Of a stretch of DNA of 39,563 nt, positions 36,301 through 39,563 are shown in pieces. Numbering within the stretch: position 1 is the stretch's first letter; each line of letters starts with the position of its first letter. The stretch spans positions 1 to 39,563 of the forward strand of contig CAYRUD010000021.1 in the NCBI GenBank assembly GCA_964427425.1. Reading direction: 5' to 3'. The notes under the pieces are model-generated. The model was not told where the DNA came from. It worked only from the letters and a program-made list of their open reading frames with translations, and searched no databases. This stretch comes from CAYRUD01 sp964427425. GTDB lineage: Bacteria; Chlamydiota; Chlamydiia; Chlamydiales; FEN-1388. Made by a program: the position numbers and the translations under genes.

Positions 36301-38563
36301 GCAGTTTGGACAATTTGTGCCACAAAAAGGCAATGCCAGGGTTGAAGATCAGGCTCGCAAGAGGGTGCGAGAACTTGTCACGAAAATACGAAAAGAGACC
36401 TCTAACTTAGAAGTCGCAACTCAATCATTAAAAGAGAAAACACTTGGAATACGCAATGAATTCCACAAACAGAAAACTCTCCTAGAGAGGCAGATTAAAG
36501 GAACAAGTCAAAAGACTGGGCTTTCAATTCCCTCTGACTTTCAATCGATTATCACAAGTTTTCCTAAGAATATACGTGGGCATGAAGCATCCTGGAAGCA
36601 ATCTTTCGACGATTTAATAAAATGTAGGGACTTGCTCTTAGCTCAAGTTCAACAAAAAGCATTACGCGATACGGAATCGCAAAATGCAATCGCAAAGATC
36701 GAGCAAATAGATGAGAAATTCGAAGAGTGGAAGAGTGAAGCAATTCAAAACGATCCCACTGGTTCGGTACAAGAATTCTTTGAGGGAAGAGAGTCGCTAT
36801 CTCATGTATTCAAAATGCGGTGTGCCTCGGAAGGAAATCCTAATGCTATTGCAGATGAATATTTGCAAGAGGTAAAACTACTCTCTGAGCAAGCTCTTGA
36901 AGCTAAGAATGATCACTTGAACATTGTAAATCAGATGAGAGCTGCCTTAGAGCAATGTCAAAATAAGCTTGAAACGGTAAGTAGCTGGTCAGGCGGAGCG
37001 TCTCTCCTCAAAGATGTATTTAATGAATTCCACCTTGCGTTGGAATATGAGAATTTAATCTCTTCACTCGATGATATATCATCTGATTTAAAGGAAGGGT
37101 TGCAAGAAGGTGGATCGATGCCTCTTTCTAAGCTTAGCTCACAATTTGAGAAAACAACGCAAAGGCTTCGTGAAGTCGAAGCTAGAATAGATCCATTGTA
37201 TAAAGAGCTCATGGAGACATATTCTTCAAAGAAAAAAGAGACGTTGGAAGATGTTCAGTCCCTTCAAAATGGCGCGAAACGATGGCGTTTAGATATCAAA
37301 AAGGCCGAGGAAGTCATTCATCAATTTCAAGGTGTGCCATTTGAAGATGCTGAAAGCTTTACGAAGGAACTTGATGACGCACTTTTAACACTACGAGTTG
37401 CTCGGCAGCTACATGATACATGGTCTTCTCGCTTTGATATGCTGAAAGAAACTCTTTCTCTTAAAATCCTTAAGAAACTTTCTGATGTAGGGCAATTAAT
37501 AACTCAACTGGATTTCAATAAAGATAGTTGGGGAGGAGTTGAGCTTGCGCTCCTTCATCAAAGAGTGTCTCTGTATCAAAAAGCTCAACTTGAGGAGATT
37601 GAGACTTTAGCAACAAGTAACGACGATATAGAAAGTTATGGTATATCTCTTGATGAGACGTTAGCCGAATTCGATATCTCTACTAAAAAGCTTATCGATA
37701 ATCTCCGCTTGACTCGAAATGAAATAGTTCTTTTAGAGGCAGATTATTCTTCTTTCCTTACACTGTACGGAGTGCAGATTCAAAATATTGCAACTGATAT
37801 CAGAGAGCCCCTTATTCAAGCCCGCAACTCATTAGATGCGGATCTCTCAAATGTCTTAGCTCACTATTCATCGCAAGAATCAGATCTATATGCTGTGCTG
37901 CAAAATCGACTATCTGAGCTACAGGCACAAAAGACTAAGCTTCAGAATGTCCATCAAAGCCAGAAAATCTATATAGGAGCTCTTTCAAAGCTTTTCGGAT
38001 TAGCACAACTTCCATGGCCGCCAAAATTCAAACAATTTGTTGACTTTACAAATCCGATTGTACGGCAAAGGGCTATGAAGCTTTTTGAAGAGCACCAAGT
38101 AACTAATGAAGCCCAGCTTATGACCATTTGGCTTGTAGATCTGCTTAAGGGAATAGGAAGTCTCGAGAATTACTCAATTCAAGATATTGGGCATATCCGC
38201 TGGTTTATGAATCAATTTTTCGCAACTCATTCGTATAGCTATCTACTCTTAGTAGATCTCCATGCGCCAGGAAAAGATCTTGCGCGATTGTCTACAGCTC
38301 AAGTGCAAGAAGATGGCGTTGTTATGAAACTCCAAGAAGCCTTCGATGTGATGTGCGCCGAGTCCATTTTCAATAGATTAAAAAGTGACAATGTTCTTCA
38401 GTGGGAAGAGCCTGGAAAGATCAAGTGGGTTATCGAGGATATTCAGCGACAATGCGGTATTCGAGGAAGGCCGCTTTGCATTGGTAGCGATCATGTAGAA
38501 TTCGTCGCTGATAAATTAATAGATATCCGAGGCGAGTCGATGGACTTTAGCGTTGACGACTAG
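21371..38563 (+). CDS. Giant SecA/DUF3638-like core protein with ~4,000-residue repetitive coiled coil (paralogue 3)
   Basis: A 5,730-codon frame (roughly 650 kDa). TPR-like helices at ~321-385; VFEVFLGVF precedes Walker A MGSGKT (K694); Walker B GDEVDTLL (D822, E823); a changed motif SGFTATT (1048-1054) replaces SGMTGT; YQQQYVTGTDI (from 1183) and QSIFRLRQIMQDQ (R1220, R1222) follow. The linker GQHVFIQ is at 1404, then an acidic stretch to ~1550. From ~1550 to ~5500 the protein is almost entirely charged coiled coil, arranged as degenerate ~530-residue repeats (~1641-5130; separate entry). The last ~200 residues (from ~5530) form a distinct domain with little coiled-coil character and several aromatic residues (WPPKF, IRWFMNQFF). 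Start: ATG 21371 is weakly supported; ATG 21383, four codons later, is an alternative. Generic similarity to myosin or SMC coiled coils would be expected in searches and is not evidence of homology. The frame is open over 17 kb, so it is under selection. An ATP-dependent motor or scaffold is inferred; the altered motif may change ATP coupling. Confidence 0.95.
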   Translation: MYESMEVNSNNQIPPYFSVDKKGKLLRTDKKGSLYSIAKMITSFENIETRDLERLREAFQKKFKSNKGLSIIRSIRRKLFDRSTGLFQERLNTEIQERAQQRKAKAKLQRDQTIEALNSAKTEALGGNFIPLLELCSKAFCSLTGNEKELLSLYLKNAYSNDKRTGVDERTGVIEKIVKGNAHDVIFELLRRQELHETFPQLILNTPCFINLVSFEKYSEERVQEALSLLQSTTAAVGDLETFIQSPDFKELENDTSKKRLDVLAGYVRAKYALLSKSVQNKSWYSKLLHEKSFEITEDGITYEYQVSDRGITPKKESITSRLVLVSSLILFNDWKRIGKVFSVAAISDGELKDQDITLLKRMAELDVEDNTAAASTALRAFYILMSKGLIEEKDKEKITHALDSYEKNKKRGFLLESYELQALRAFIGKDQTANTSKKSLPSKERKSSVNGESRGKELKAQEIHKKVQPYQVEFQKRSEGSLKLEGKSQVKAAYDHFLQTANEIYTKQDRAQESFEAPKAYSELLNHLADKDLFLKSLEGIESTFQKDYDTKFVELFALLPENPPALDQILIYYAQGRVGEVLKLQDEQKFQDEQKIAGINKTIQELLSRKQELQKCERIRDAVQQKGLDKGCKDLITAQRCYTDEEALKKPYLQVFEVFLGVFARDKQIEVIEKLADADSKAVVQLLMGSGKTFLLLPLLGFIRADGDHIASLMIPDELFNDQINSLKSTLGVTFGSSVYQFPDLKPEVTKEELDSIFAKLEFIRDSRGVVATTPQRKHALLNLLPILLQKGNEPGNIEKLQALVRILRILAECESSLGDEVDTLLKTTLQFIITQGDGAPYNQKWAQAIADLSLHAIYNVCPKGFLVKEEDFWTSSRDALAPVSQLVEFTKNNLVKDLPSSECIDTILSVRKKTDENKKACREAEEYINKLKPDQRKYLLALRTAIQTVIPQALTSYYNSEYGVRKDPKDPIACPFQGPDCPTKTQFSSPIEQIVRSIFALKLKGAEENALRENALSDLLAKVVVYPARVASTAQKLFSSASSFSGFTATTWNASTFPAFDNIFPDTEQEVEALLNLGEKAERGEITFQKKASGKSAKAELIDQITRGENPPVCLIDTGGWLRDTSIQQFIKDIFEARQDIESIVYHDENGQLKRQLKDGKIEDFHSDASDDPSKRFTIYQQQYVTGTDIKQAPTGCGLLTAWNKMILRDAQQSIFRLRQIMQDQSCSILYDDEFDTSMASTIEEHTVGEEITFQRFLRYLMTSQEMKRIQENYSAVHQRMKDVLEKKVRDFILEKGVTAESPKDFNAIFDAFEKAKWLFVENEDDVGSTNWEFPKDVLREERLKKDVESYEERFKSILTDLGMSETEVKVLLNNCYDLEDLDERLEMASSESEKLTSQIGQHVFIQNHVASVNISVQEAALAVEPHSISQETEERLQSNTNAELEDLTNSSAIQTANDHAIPINQITQENPLNVLEAVELESEEIVHQQVEESTDAQNDKGLANNNELELSQEADLDEDLQVELDEIAIPETNQVEIEQVTRRKEALKAQFEENIKEAAKLHEEYAALTKTASELGIESISSEAIQRAETQLKAIQEDFSKELRLLDLNQVEQSLNTFKTQLENVKSDIARLRDLCADKENEVRNENTQEVQKLSKADNLIHLEVEDLDDLLDRRREVSELTLVQSNIESLKEDTHNHLLSSIEQKIDQATILENDFGKEVERAKLLDIETPDQEKTRTALQILNNSLSTVQNGDLSVVESIQNEIAQADEYIDSAQEQLEQLKAQCEVKERLEEISMKKSLGELLQQYHKLGLDVSEVEDVIEEVSYSTNNRSMLLNSIQKFQKNAELRQQAIQEQKETLDRLIQEHRLILSKDSSAVGFKEIHEEAIQNFTQLLKLLDDPTERKKFQELTERIAQKTEEFSISKCQERIKEINSRFKKSIKELNQLKKHVQDARTRINGLSSIASRLNCEREEIDKLQNLLDVLERSEDFKEPSNPKELDRLETFLRDESVELTSSLESDIQHITDRLHKTLNQKYESSKEEAKNLFEELNLKKDPNLFAQPPKLERKSEAKWLERITAIEGAVESLKKYRANVERLKALQNSSDIESKRQAASSVLQHLPKTYNETHEINISELINDIEISSDVRDLAREKETLEKSITLLPKNQELEALQKNLSKAEKRLHTSEASTPKDALSWVRKVRDEISQLLEKGQRLAQEIEIKRIEEKKGNLRPEKDDLIRKVDSLSEDYKNELLRAHELEVSYGDTPQLGDIKNKIAQLDIESLTSLETLESIQKEIREISDSVVEASQALEGIKQKNDEKEKEVKSSLLNECAELTSLATDVGLPLKFNEEVVTEISQIRKWIESAREQIKKRQEHIQQDERVIQDLNQRLNSLEDLSQNLFYTEITDRARNHLKSLEQKLSKPQDLLQYDLIHQEILHAEILYSESLVRTKILESTQQLSKISSEIERAQSLLQEIEKQEADLEKINKELGFASKSLSGRIQETQKELSNLSRKPSYESFSEVQEKINTCIETASQLKKSAQDRQEIIYSSIREESISLSQELREKSISLHLQPDQILDKTPSHIKEAAEHLLELRKMSQSLLAYEQNINRLNALLESPQEVKKISAQSLLKHMPSTYEEVIAQQQSIATVISKIEKETSQRNITAEAEDVLAKLDRYPEFDSSQIRHDIEIARKRFESISASTLEETRLEIKKAYVSFISLLEKAGKAFDLWINSQLQNDQKRVFEAVQKELKDIREFEQEFEEISNRAKALGISSSLLPQAGIGSLFSSFFGRRDLSVPEQLQNITKDLLNIEKTSQTLNGLEATKRALKEVDALRVQLSNIKNSVDTLKSECDTKESQKRENILLKLDSLKKEFLSLGLTPQDIENTRPATTEIALSLSTIEEEIKELQLKAEKRQEAITAEKRKLEAILSDSLFADKSEIRDQFSYNEVTSSAQESIRGLLKEFETSESLKDFSSLQEKSKNIQMTLAPKRLKESIQQNHNRYTEFLKRKEDLQQKVDALQKKQQDLSKALTYINSETKDLLLAEQKAKELKEELQKFSAPNDLHSLEMAEKELDEIQRGAYLELDQKVTGISKEIERSCKEQMNTLQKRAESLCRKAHIQNLSLSSLPQEFSGFEEQWTETLQKSASVCKILDTFVTQINQLETLKSGTEAQSQISDAIMKLLPATYEERLEGSSDIENALKYLTSMSDMRAFKSQEETLETQWNKYPEYNAQQSREKIRKIKDELTKSDRTSFEEAIQHVEKLRDEEERFLKEAQSHLQRWKKEGLNEFNQDVTRALDRVSKLEEEAKTLSSRASALNFESGIDSSYKTIRAQITSLQTEEFDDIKSSRKTLLEREGDLDELQRKLNDFHNKCNEREHEIHVELRKRAENDLEHMKNLGLTSEELHAFIERSSFSISEKVGIEKMLSHVEDQIIKSQSDRNKLLESYSQDLQSFEEISQSSKNEAVQQFAQALKGCLPKSDEEILIKREAFRKALDEIESSQDERDLTSEIQDFNEKVAKETRYTKAQLYKEKIENVLKLFDVSSTATIETAIDLVRKARENVARTLEEAENDFALWCEETLRQDTKLVEEAINECNQVIKNLTETLEKEKVRAANLGLTISLPSKLLDEAGTILQNKGQESLESRQKDILKCRLVLKNAAEKLDKISSEINRVEEERIKTLQSQMKGLLDECTTFGIDSSSFSNLMNELSHENIQAREQEIETIKQQVDDRKESIGSFQQRIKLQIDEYGSESFEKMQSDFSYQEVTLQACEKLKALSSRLSDKKELINFDAFSKEIETALFENSAASLGKSIQGNHARYTKQSIDKKKLSEGTETLRNQVHSISVLAENLEGSSYSSEEILEDISSLSNQLDSLSTPVTVNDLEKLENELQLARQKLNELQKRVQASELQVCDELGKTRSSLLNDLNEKCEELHIEPLKIDSSSSEKTALPSDIQKLRTELEKVSEFEKRLNRLKNFEESGSEAQRQLALNVKRALPKTLDDIERTSKDLNLVLAYISSNNDSRKLEHEEGLLRASWRLHPSYSFVKAEKSINEAKSSLISSDASTLLEEYRRAVSDREKLSHALTSAEKDFSDWKKETLSKGQSEIMAEIQKKREEISKNEADYQLLYNRALKLQLSFSRELKGAEEIHKELASIESELSKSIEESQLTKLRERIGNLKDQFEEALQYNLETERQCSKKEEEILSSLIVKKSNIEKEAKDFGISSEKLEKLKKVTASNYDEAIQLPSLIEAVESEIQERKSAIKKVKTELQELKEGFSSLSDLEGRFSYTELLHEAQESIKEIERSLNDSQSLLDFASLDKKAHNYLTEYSSDSLRTRIEKNSERLEGLIEERKQLLERIHVEKERHEEAQELIKLINGDASIRQETLAQLSSLSSQLEQLVEPQSVQGMNEFGEKISNVFEKSFLSLQDVSKVQQQLLEKSVKEREAEYIAEIAKLGNKTGVTTPSYAFLDVDIQDSANTWTEHLKALQSDLSTLNEIQEHLSTLEAISLEVSLEAFTMKDAPVSLKSQVVTSLGNGIPRACKDLQNVNTYLNEALQEWERIKSERDDLEDLPFQLNNAFSLEGFSHELIQEISLGMENLKNSKNNIGSPSEIVQSVILERKELHQKGVDLQKAIDSWKENQALLAVKKCREGIENLQSSIGTSFKGIEDLAGRLDHINKVDDANIKNNASELKNELLLGLEKYNSRMDELTRAYSEMKSDVSLERIEKLYMEMKEFSESVSSLHDLNAQKISSFENKFKLWASETLQKMIHSAQQIGLELSIPRKYATQEYTADSFKDVYNYLKQLHILVKERSEKIESQKRSLVSLDKDLRYYNELSQGGTGGIVNSLWFFITQSAIEEIESVRRDLENPESLKAFDKCNQKADEILRRFSVENIQSIVGELVQEINEVSHAAQEASSQASKEIETESRFREHFKNSQAHAAVEDCNEAKKSLDSALKQFGQFVPQKGNARVEDQARKRVRELVTKIRKETSNLEVATQSLKEKTLGIRNEFHKQKTLLERQIKGTSQKTGLSIPSDFQSIITSFPKNIRGHEASWKQSFDDLIKCRDLLLAQVQQKALRDTESQNAIAKIEQIDEKFEEWKSEAIQNDPTGSVQEFFEGRESLSHVFKMRCASEGNPNAIADEYLQEVKLLSEQALEAKNDHLNIVNQMRAALEQCQNKLETVSSWSGGASLLKDVFNEFHLALEYENLISSLDDISSDLKEGLQEGGSMPLSKLSSQFEKTTQRLREVEARIDPLYKELMETYSSKKKETLEDVQSLQNGAKRWRLDIKKAEEVIHQFQGVPFEDAESFTKELDDALLTLRVARQLHDTWSSRFDMLKETLSLKILKKLSDVGQLITQLDFNKDSWGGVELALLHQRVSLYQKAQLEEIETLATSNDDIESYGISLDETLAEFDISTKKLIDNLRLTRNEIVLLEADYSSFLTLYGVQIQNIATDIREPLIQARNSLDADLSNVLAHYSSQESDLYAVLQNRLSELQAQKTKLQNVHQSQKIYIGALSKLFGLAQLPWPPKFKQFVDFTNPIVRQRAMKLFEEHQVTNEAQLMTIWLVDLLKGIGSLENYSIQDIGHIRWFMNQFFATHSYSYLLLVDLHAPGKDLARLSTAQVQEDGVVMKLQEAFDVMCAESIFNRLKSDNVLQWEEPGKIKWVIEDIQRQCGIRGRPLCIGSDHVEFVADKLIDIRGESMDFSVDD
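21858..21893 (+). repeat. 18-bp tandem duplication
   Basis: Two adjacent 18-base units (21858-21875, 21876-21893) differ at two positions and encode KRTGVDERTGVIE in the N-terminal part of the third giant protein. The duplication keeps the frame. Confidence 0.85.
23129..23164 (+). repeat. 18-bp tandem duplication
   Basis: CAAGATGAGCAGAAG plus TTT or ATT occurs twice in a row (23129-23146, 23147-23164; one difference), encoding QDEQKFQDEQKI about 90 residues ahead of Walker A in the third giant protein. Confidence 0.9.
24274..24291 (+). repeat. 9-bp perfect tandem duplication
   Basis: TAAGGATCC is repeated twice in the ATPase core of the third giant gene, giving RKDPKDP. The second giant protein has no such doubling at the matching site. 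Confidence 0.85.
26291..36740 (+). repeat. Degenerate ~530-residue protein repeat array (coiled coil) in paralogue 3
   Basis: A recurring block begins with a (C)xxKE-type box, then (L/F)G(L/I)xxS, then a (F)SYxE(V/I/L) box, then L(P)xTYEE, and ends near (F)xxWxxExL. Block starts fall at residues ~1791, 2322, 2862, 3386, 3688, 4212 and ~4772: steps of 531, 540, 524, 302, 524 and 560. Examples are FYTEI, FSYNEV, FSYQEV and FSYTEL; and LPKTY, MPSTY, LPATY, LPKSD and LPKTL. Tryptophans of the W box are at 2740, 3294, 3590, 4110 and 4655, with further W boxes at 4779 and 5120. The block at 3386 is short, running from its first helices straight into the LPK box. Two partial blocks precede the array (~1550-1790). 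Identity is low, so the duplications are old; limits are approximate. Confidence 0.7.
28688..28717 (+). repeat. 15-bp imperfect tandem duplication
   Basis: Two adjacent 15-base units (28688-28702, 28703-28717; two differences) encode HQEILHAEIL in the coiled coil of the third giant protein. Confidence 0.75.
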
Positions 38564-38785
38564 TCGCTAAAGAGCTGATCGTGTCCGTAAGAAAGGTAAC
38601 GGCGTATTATCTCAAAATCTCTTGTGTCTATACGTTTTTTGTCGCTGGCTAAGGCACTGTTTTTTTCGAGAGATCATCGATTGCAACAGGATTATTCAGC
38701 GACAATTTTTTCAAAGACTGTATTGCCTTAAAGTCAGGCAGCTACAATACCCAAGGAACAGATGCTTGTGTAACAGCTTGTTCTA
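38564..38785. other. Stretch after the third giant gene with no convincing intact gene
   Basis: These ~220 bases hold no frame with a good start and ribosome site. Two + strand frames look somewhat protein-like and meet at a run of seven T (38660-38666); see the possible broken gene at 38624-38865. No strong terminator hairpin with a T-tract follows the giant gene. Confidence 0.4.
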
Positions 38786-38865
38786 CTACATGCGCCTGCA
38801 AAAGTAATAGAGGGAATGGTCGTATTCATCATTGGGATATGCGGCCTTCCACGCATCCTGGATAA
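38624..38865 (+). pseudogene. Possible small gene broken at a T7 run
   Basis: A GTG at 38624 opens a frame reading SIRFLSLAKALFF. At the T-run 38660-38666 a neighbouring frame, open from 38653 with no start codon of its own, continues for 70 codons to a stop at 38863-38865 and includes a Cys-rich stretch DACVTACSTTCACKS. A one-base change in the T-run would join them into about 80 residues. There is no clear ribosome site, and the second half overlaps the candidate - strand gene at 38786-39034, so at most one of the two is likely to be real. Confidence 0.2.
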
Positions 38866-39034
38866 GCTGAGCCTGGGTCTTAATTCCTCGCTGGGGATGA
38901 TTAGATACCGCTCTTCCAGCAAGATCTCCATCTTCTCTATCTTTTGCTGTTTCCGACGCGTTATTGTTCTCTACTGAGGTATATGTAGATGTTTGCGTCG
39001 ATATATTTGAGGTATTAGAGATAGGGGTATGCAT
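38786..39034 (-). CDS. Small hypothetical protein (82 residues)
   Basis: An ATG-initiated frame of 82 codons on the strand opposite the giant genes. The N-terminal ~28 residues are rich in Ser, Thr and Asn with almost no charge (SNTSNISTQTSTYTS), resembling the disordered leaders of many type III-secreted proteins. The rest is mixed and helical (QLIQDAWKAAYP). I do not recognise a family. The ribosome site is weak (CAAGAGATTT several bases upstream). It overlaps a possible + strand remnant, so it is a candidate only. The secretion idea is inference from composition. Confidence 0.45.
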   Translation of the reverse strand: MHTPISNTSNISTQTSTYTSVENNNASETAKDREDGDLAGRAVSNHPQRGIKTQAQLIQDAWKAAYPNDEYDHSLYYFCRRM

Positions 39035-39366
39035 AGTATCTGTAAATCTCTTGAGTTTCTAAGCGGTTTAAAAACGAAATTGGATAGAAAAGTCTCACAT
39101 ATTTCAGCACTATGATAATTCTATATGAGATGAAAGGATATCTTTTTTAACAGATGAGTTTATTAAATTAATTTTTGCAATAACTGATGACCAATACATG
39201 TTAAGTGTACTGATAATCGACTGTCGTGTTGAGTAAATCATCTGGATAAAGTCTTGTGGTATCGCATTTCGACCATCAAAGTAAAAGCAAAAGGTGCTCC
39301 CAGCTCCGGATTAGAAGCGCTCTCAAGAGCTATATTCGTAAGCGATATATGAAATTAATCTATTCT
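39035..39366. other. AT-rich intergenic stretch with no gene seen
   Basis: About 330 bases between two - strand frames. I see no open frame with a credible start, no tRNA-like fold and no strong terminator. It should hold the promoter of the small - strand gene and the end of the transcript entering from the right edge. A TTAAAA / TATAGA pair on the - strand around 39120-39155 is a weak promoter candidate only. Confidence 0.4.
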
Positions 39367-39563
39367 TTATAAGAGATTTAGAGGGGTTAATCGAAAATAT
39401 TCAGGAATGAGTGTTGCAATATATTGCCGTCGTTTTATATAGTCTTGGTCATCAAAGCGCGGACGACAAGCGAAAACGAGCAAGTCGCCGACAGCGAAAA
39501 GCGCCTCAGCGATAGGTGCGAATACGAAGATTGACAGTGCAAGAAGAGTTGTGTGCAAGCAAA
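39367..39563 (-). CDS. C-terminal end of a hypothetical, probably membrane-associated protein (partial)
   Basis: A - strand frame open from the right edge of the window to a TAA at 39367-39369, giving the last ~65 residues. It contains a hydrophobic stretch, LLALSIFVFAPIAEALFAVG, which could be a membrane segment, then a charged tail with DDQDYIKRRQYIATLIPEYF. A TTG near the edge (39558) is not a convincing start, so the gene most likely begins outside the window. No family is recognised. Confidence 0.5.
   Translation of the reverse strand, partial: CLHTTLLALSIFVFAPIAEALFAVGDLLVFACRPRFDDQDYIKRRQYIATLIPEYFRLTPLNLL

Noticed and set aside
26291..36740. Calling the rod of the third protein a myosin, SMC or kinesin homologue
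   Set aside because: Charged coiled coils give misleading similarity; no SMC signature, hinge or myosin motor is present.
437..38563. Annotating the three giants as SecA preprotein translocases
   Set aside because: Only short boxes match; size, the motif-VI region and the extensions do not fit SecA, and the canonical SecA C-terminal zinc motif is not seen.
38545..38572. Hairpin CTTTAGCG/CGCTAAAG spanning the stop codon of the third giant gene as a terminator
   Set aside because: The stem is only 8 bp with a 12-base loop and no T-tract follows; an overlapping palindrome (38557-38566) competes with it.
39035..39366. tRNA or small RNA gene in the final gap
   Set aside because: I found no cloverleaf-like pairing, CCA end or clear promoter-terminator pair.

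Overview
The window opens inside the last part of a 5S rRNA gene (the end of an rRNA operon) and its terminator. Almost all the rest is three very large open reading frames in a row on the + strand: 437-11500 (3,687 codons), 11730-21197 (3,155 codons) and 21371-38563 (5,730 codons). The base composition is moderately AT-rich, coding density is bacterial, and each gap between giant genes holds a hairpin terminator. I see no introns, insertion sequences, CRISPR arrays or tRNA genes. Giant SecA-like/helicase-like proteins with long coiled coils, plus a poly-glutamine tract, suggest a host-associated intracellular bacterium. An environmental chlamydia (Simkania/Parachlamydia/Rhabdochlamydia type) is my leading guess and a Legionella/Coxiella-like organism the alternative; this is inference, not proof.

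The three giant proteins are paralogues, which is clear from the order of shared elements: a helical TPR-like stretch, a Walker A (PGTGKS in the first, MGSGKT in the others), a Walker B acidic box (DEVD, DEID, DEVD), a SecA-like SGMTGT box (changed to SGFTAT in the third), a motif-V-like YxQQxxxGxxI box, and a motif-VI-like (Q/S)xxxRxRxxxxxQ box. A short Q-rich linker follows, and then a C-terminal extension that differs in each protein. The motif set resembles SecA (DEVDSIL, GMTGT). It also resembles, from memory, the DUF3638/DUF3645 helicase-like module of giant eukaryotic proteins. In the first protein the linker has grown into 26 consecutive glutamines. The second ends in coiled coil, a hydrophobic segment and an acidic Q/E-rich tail. 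The third carries about 4,000 residues of coiled coil built from a degenerate repeat of roughly 530 residues, capped by a distinct globular domain.

After the third giant gene the last kilobase is sparse. It holds one candidate 82-codon gene on the - strand, a possible frameshifted remnant on the + strand, and the 3' end of a - strand gene with a hydrophobic segment that runs out of the window.

Working model (inference): a three-gene locus of ATP-driven, filament- or scaffold-like giant proteins, made by duplication of a SecA/DUF3638-like motor and diversified by C-terminal extensions. Each gene seems to have its own promoter and terminator, so co-regulation would come from similar promoters and not from one long mRNA. 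Substrate, partner and location cannot be read from the sequence.
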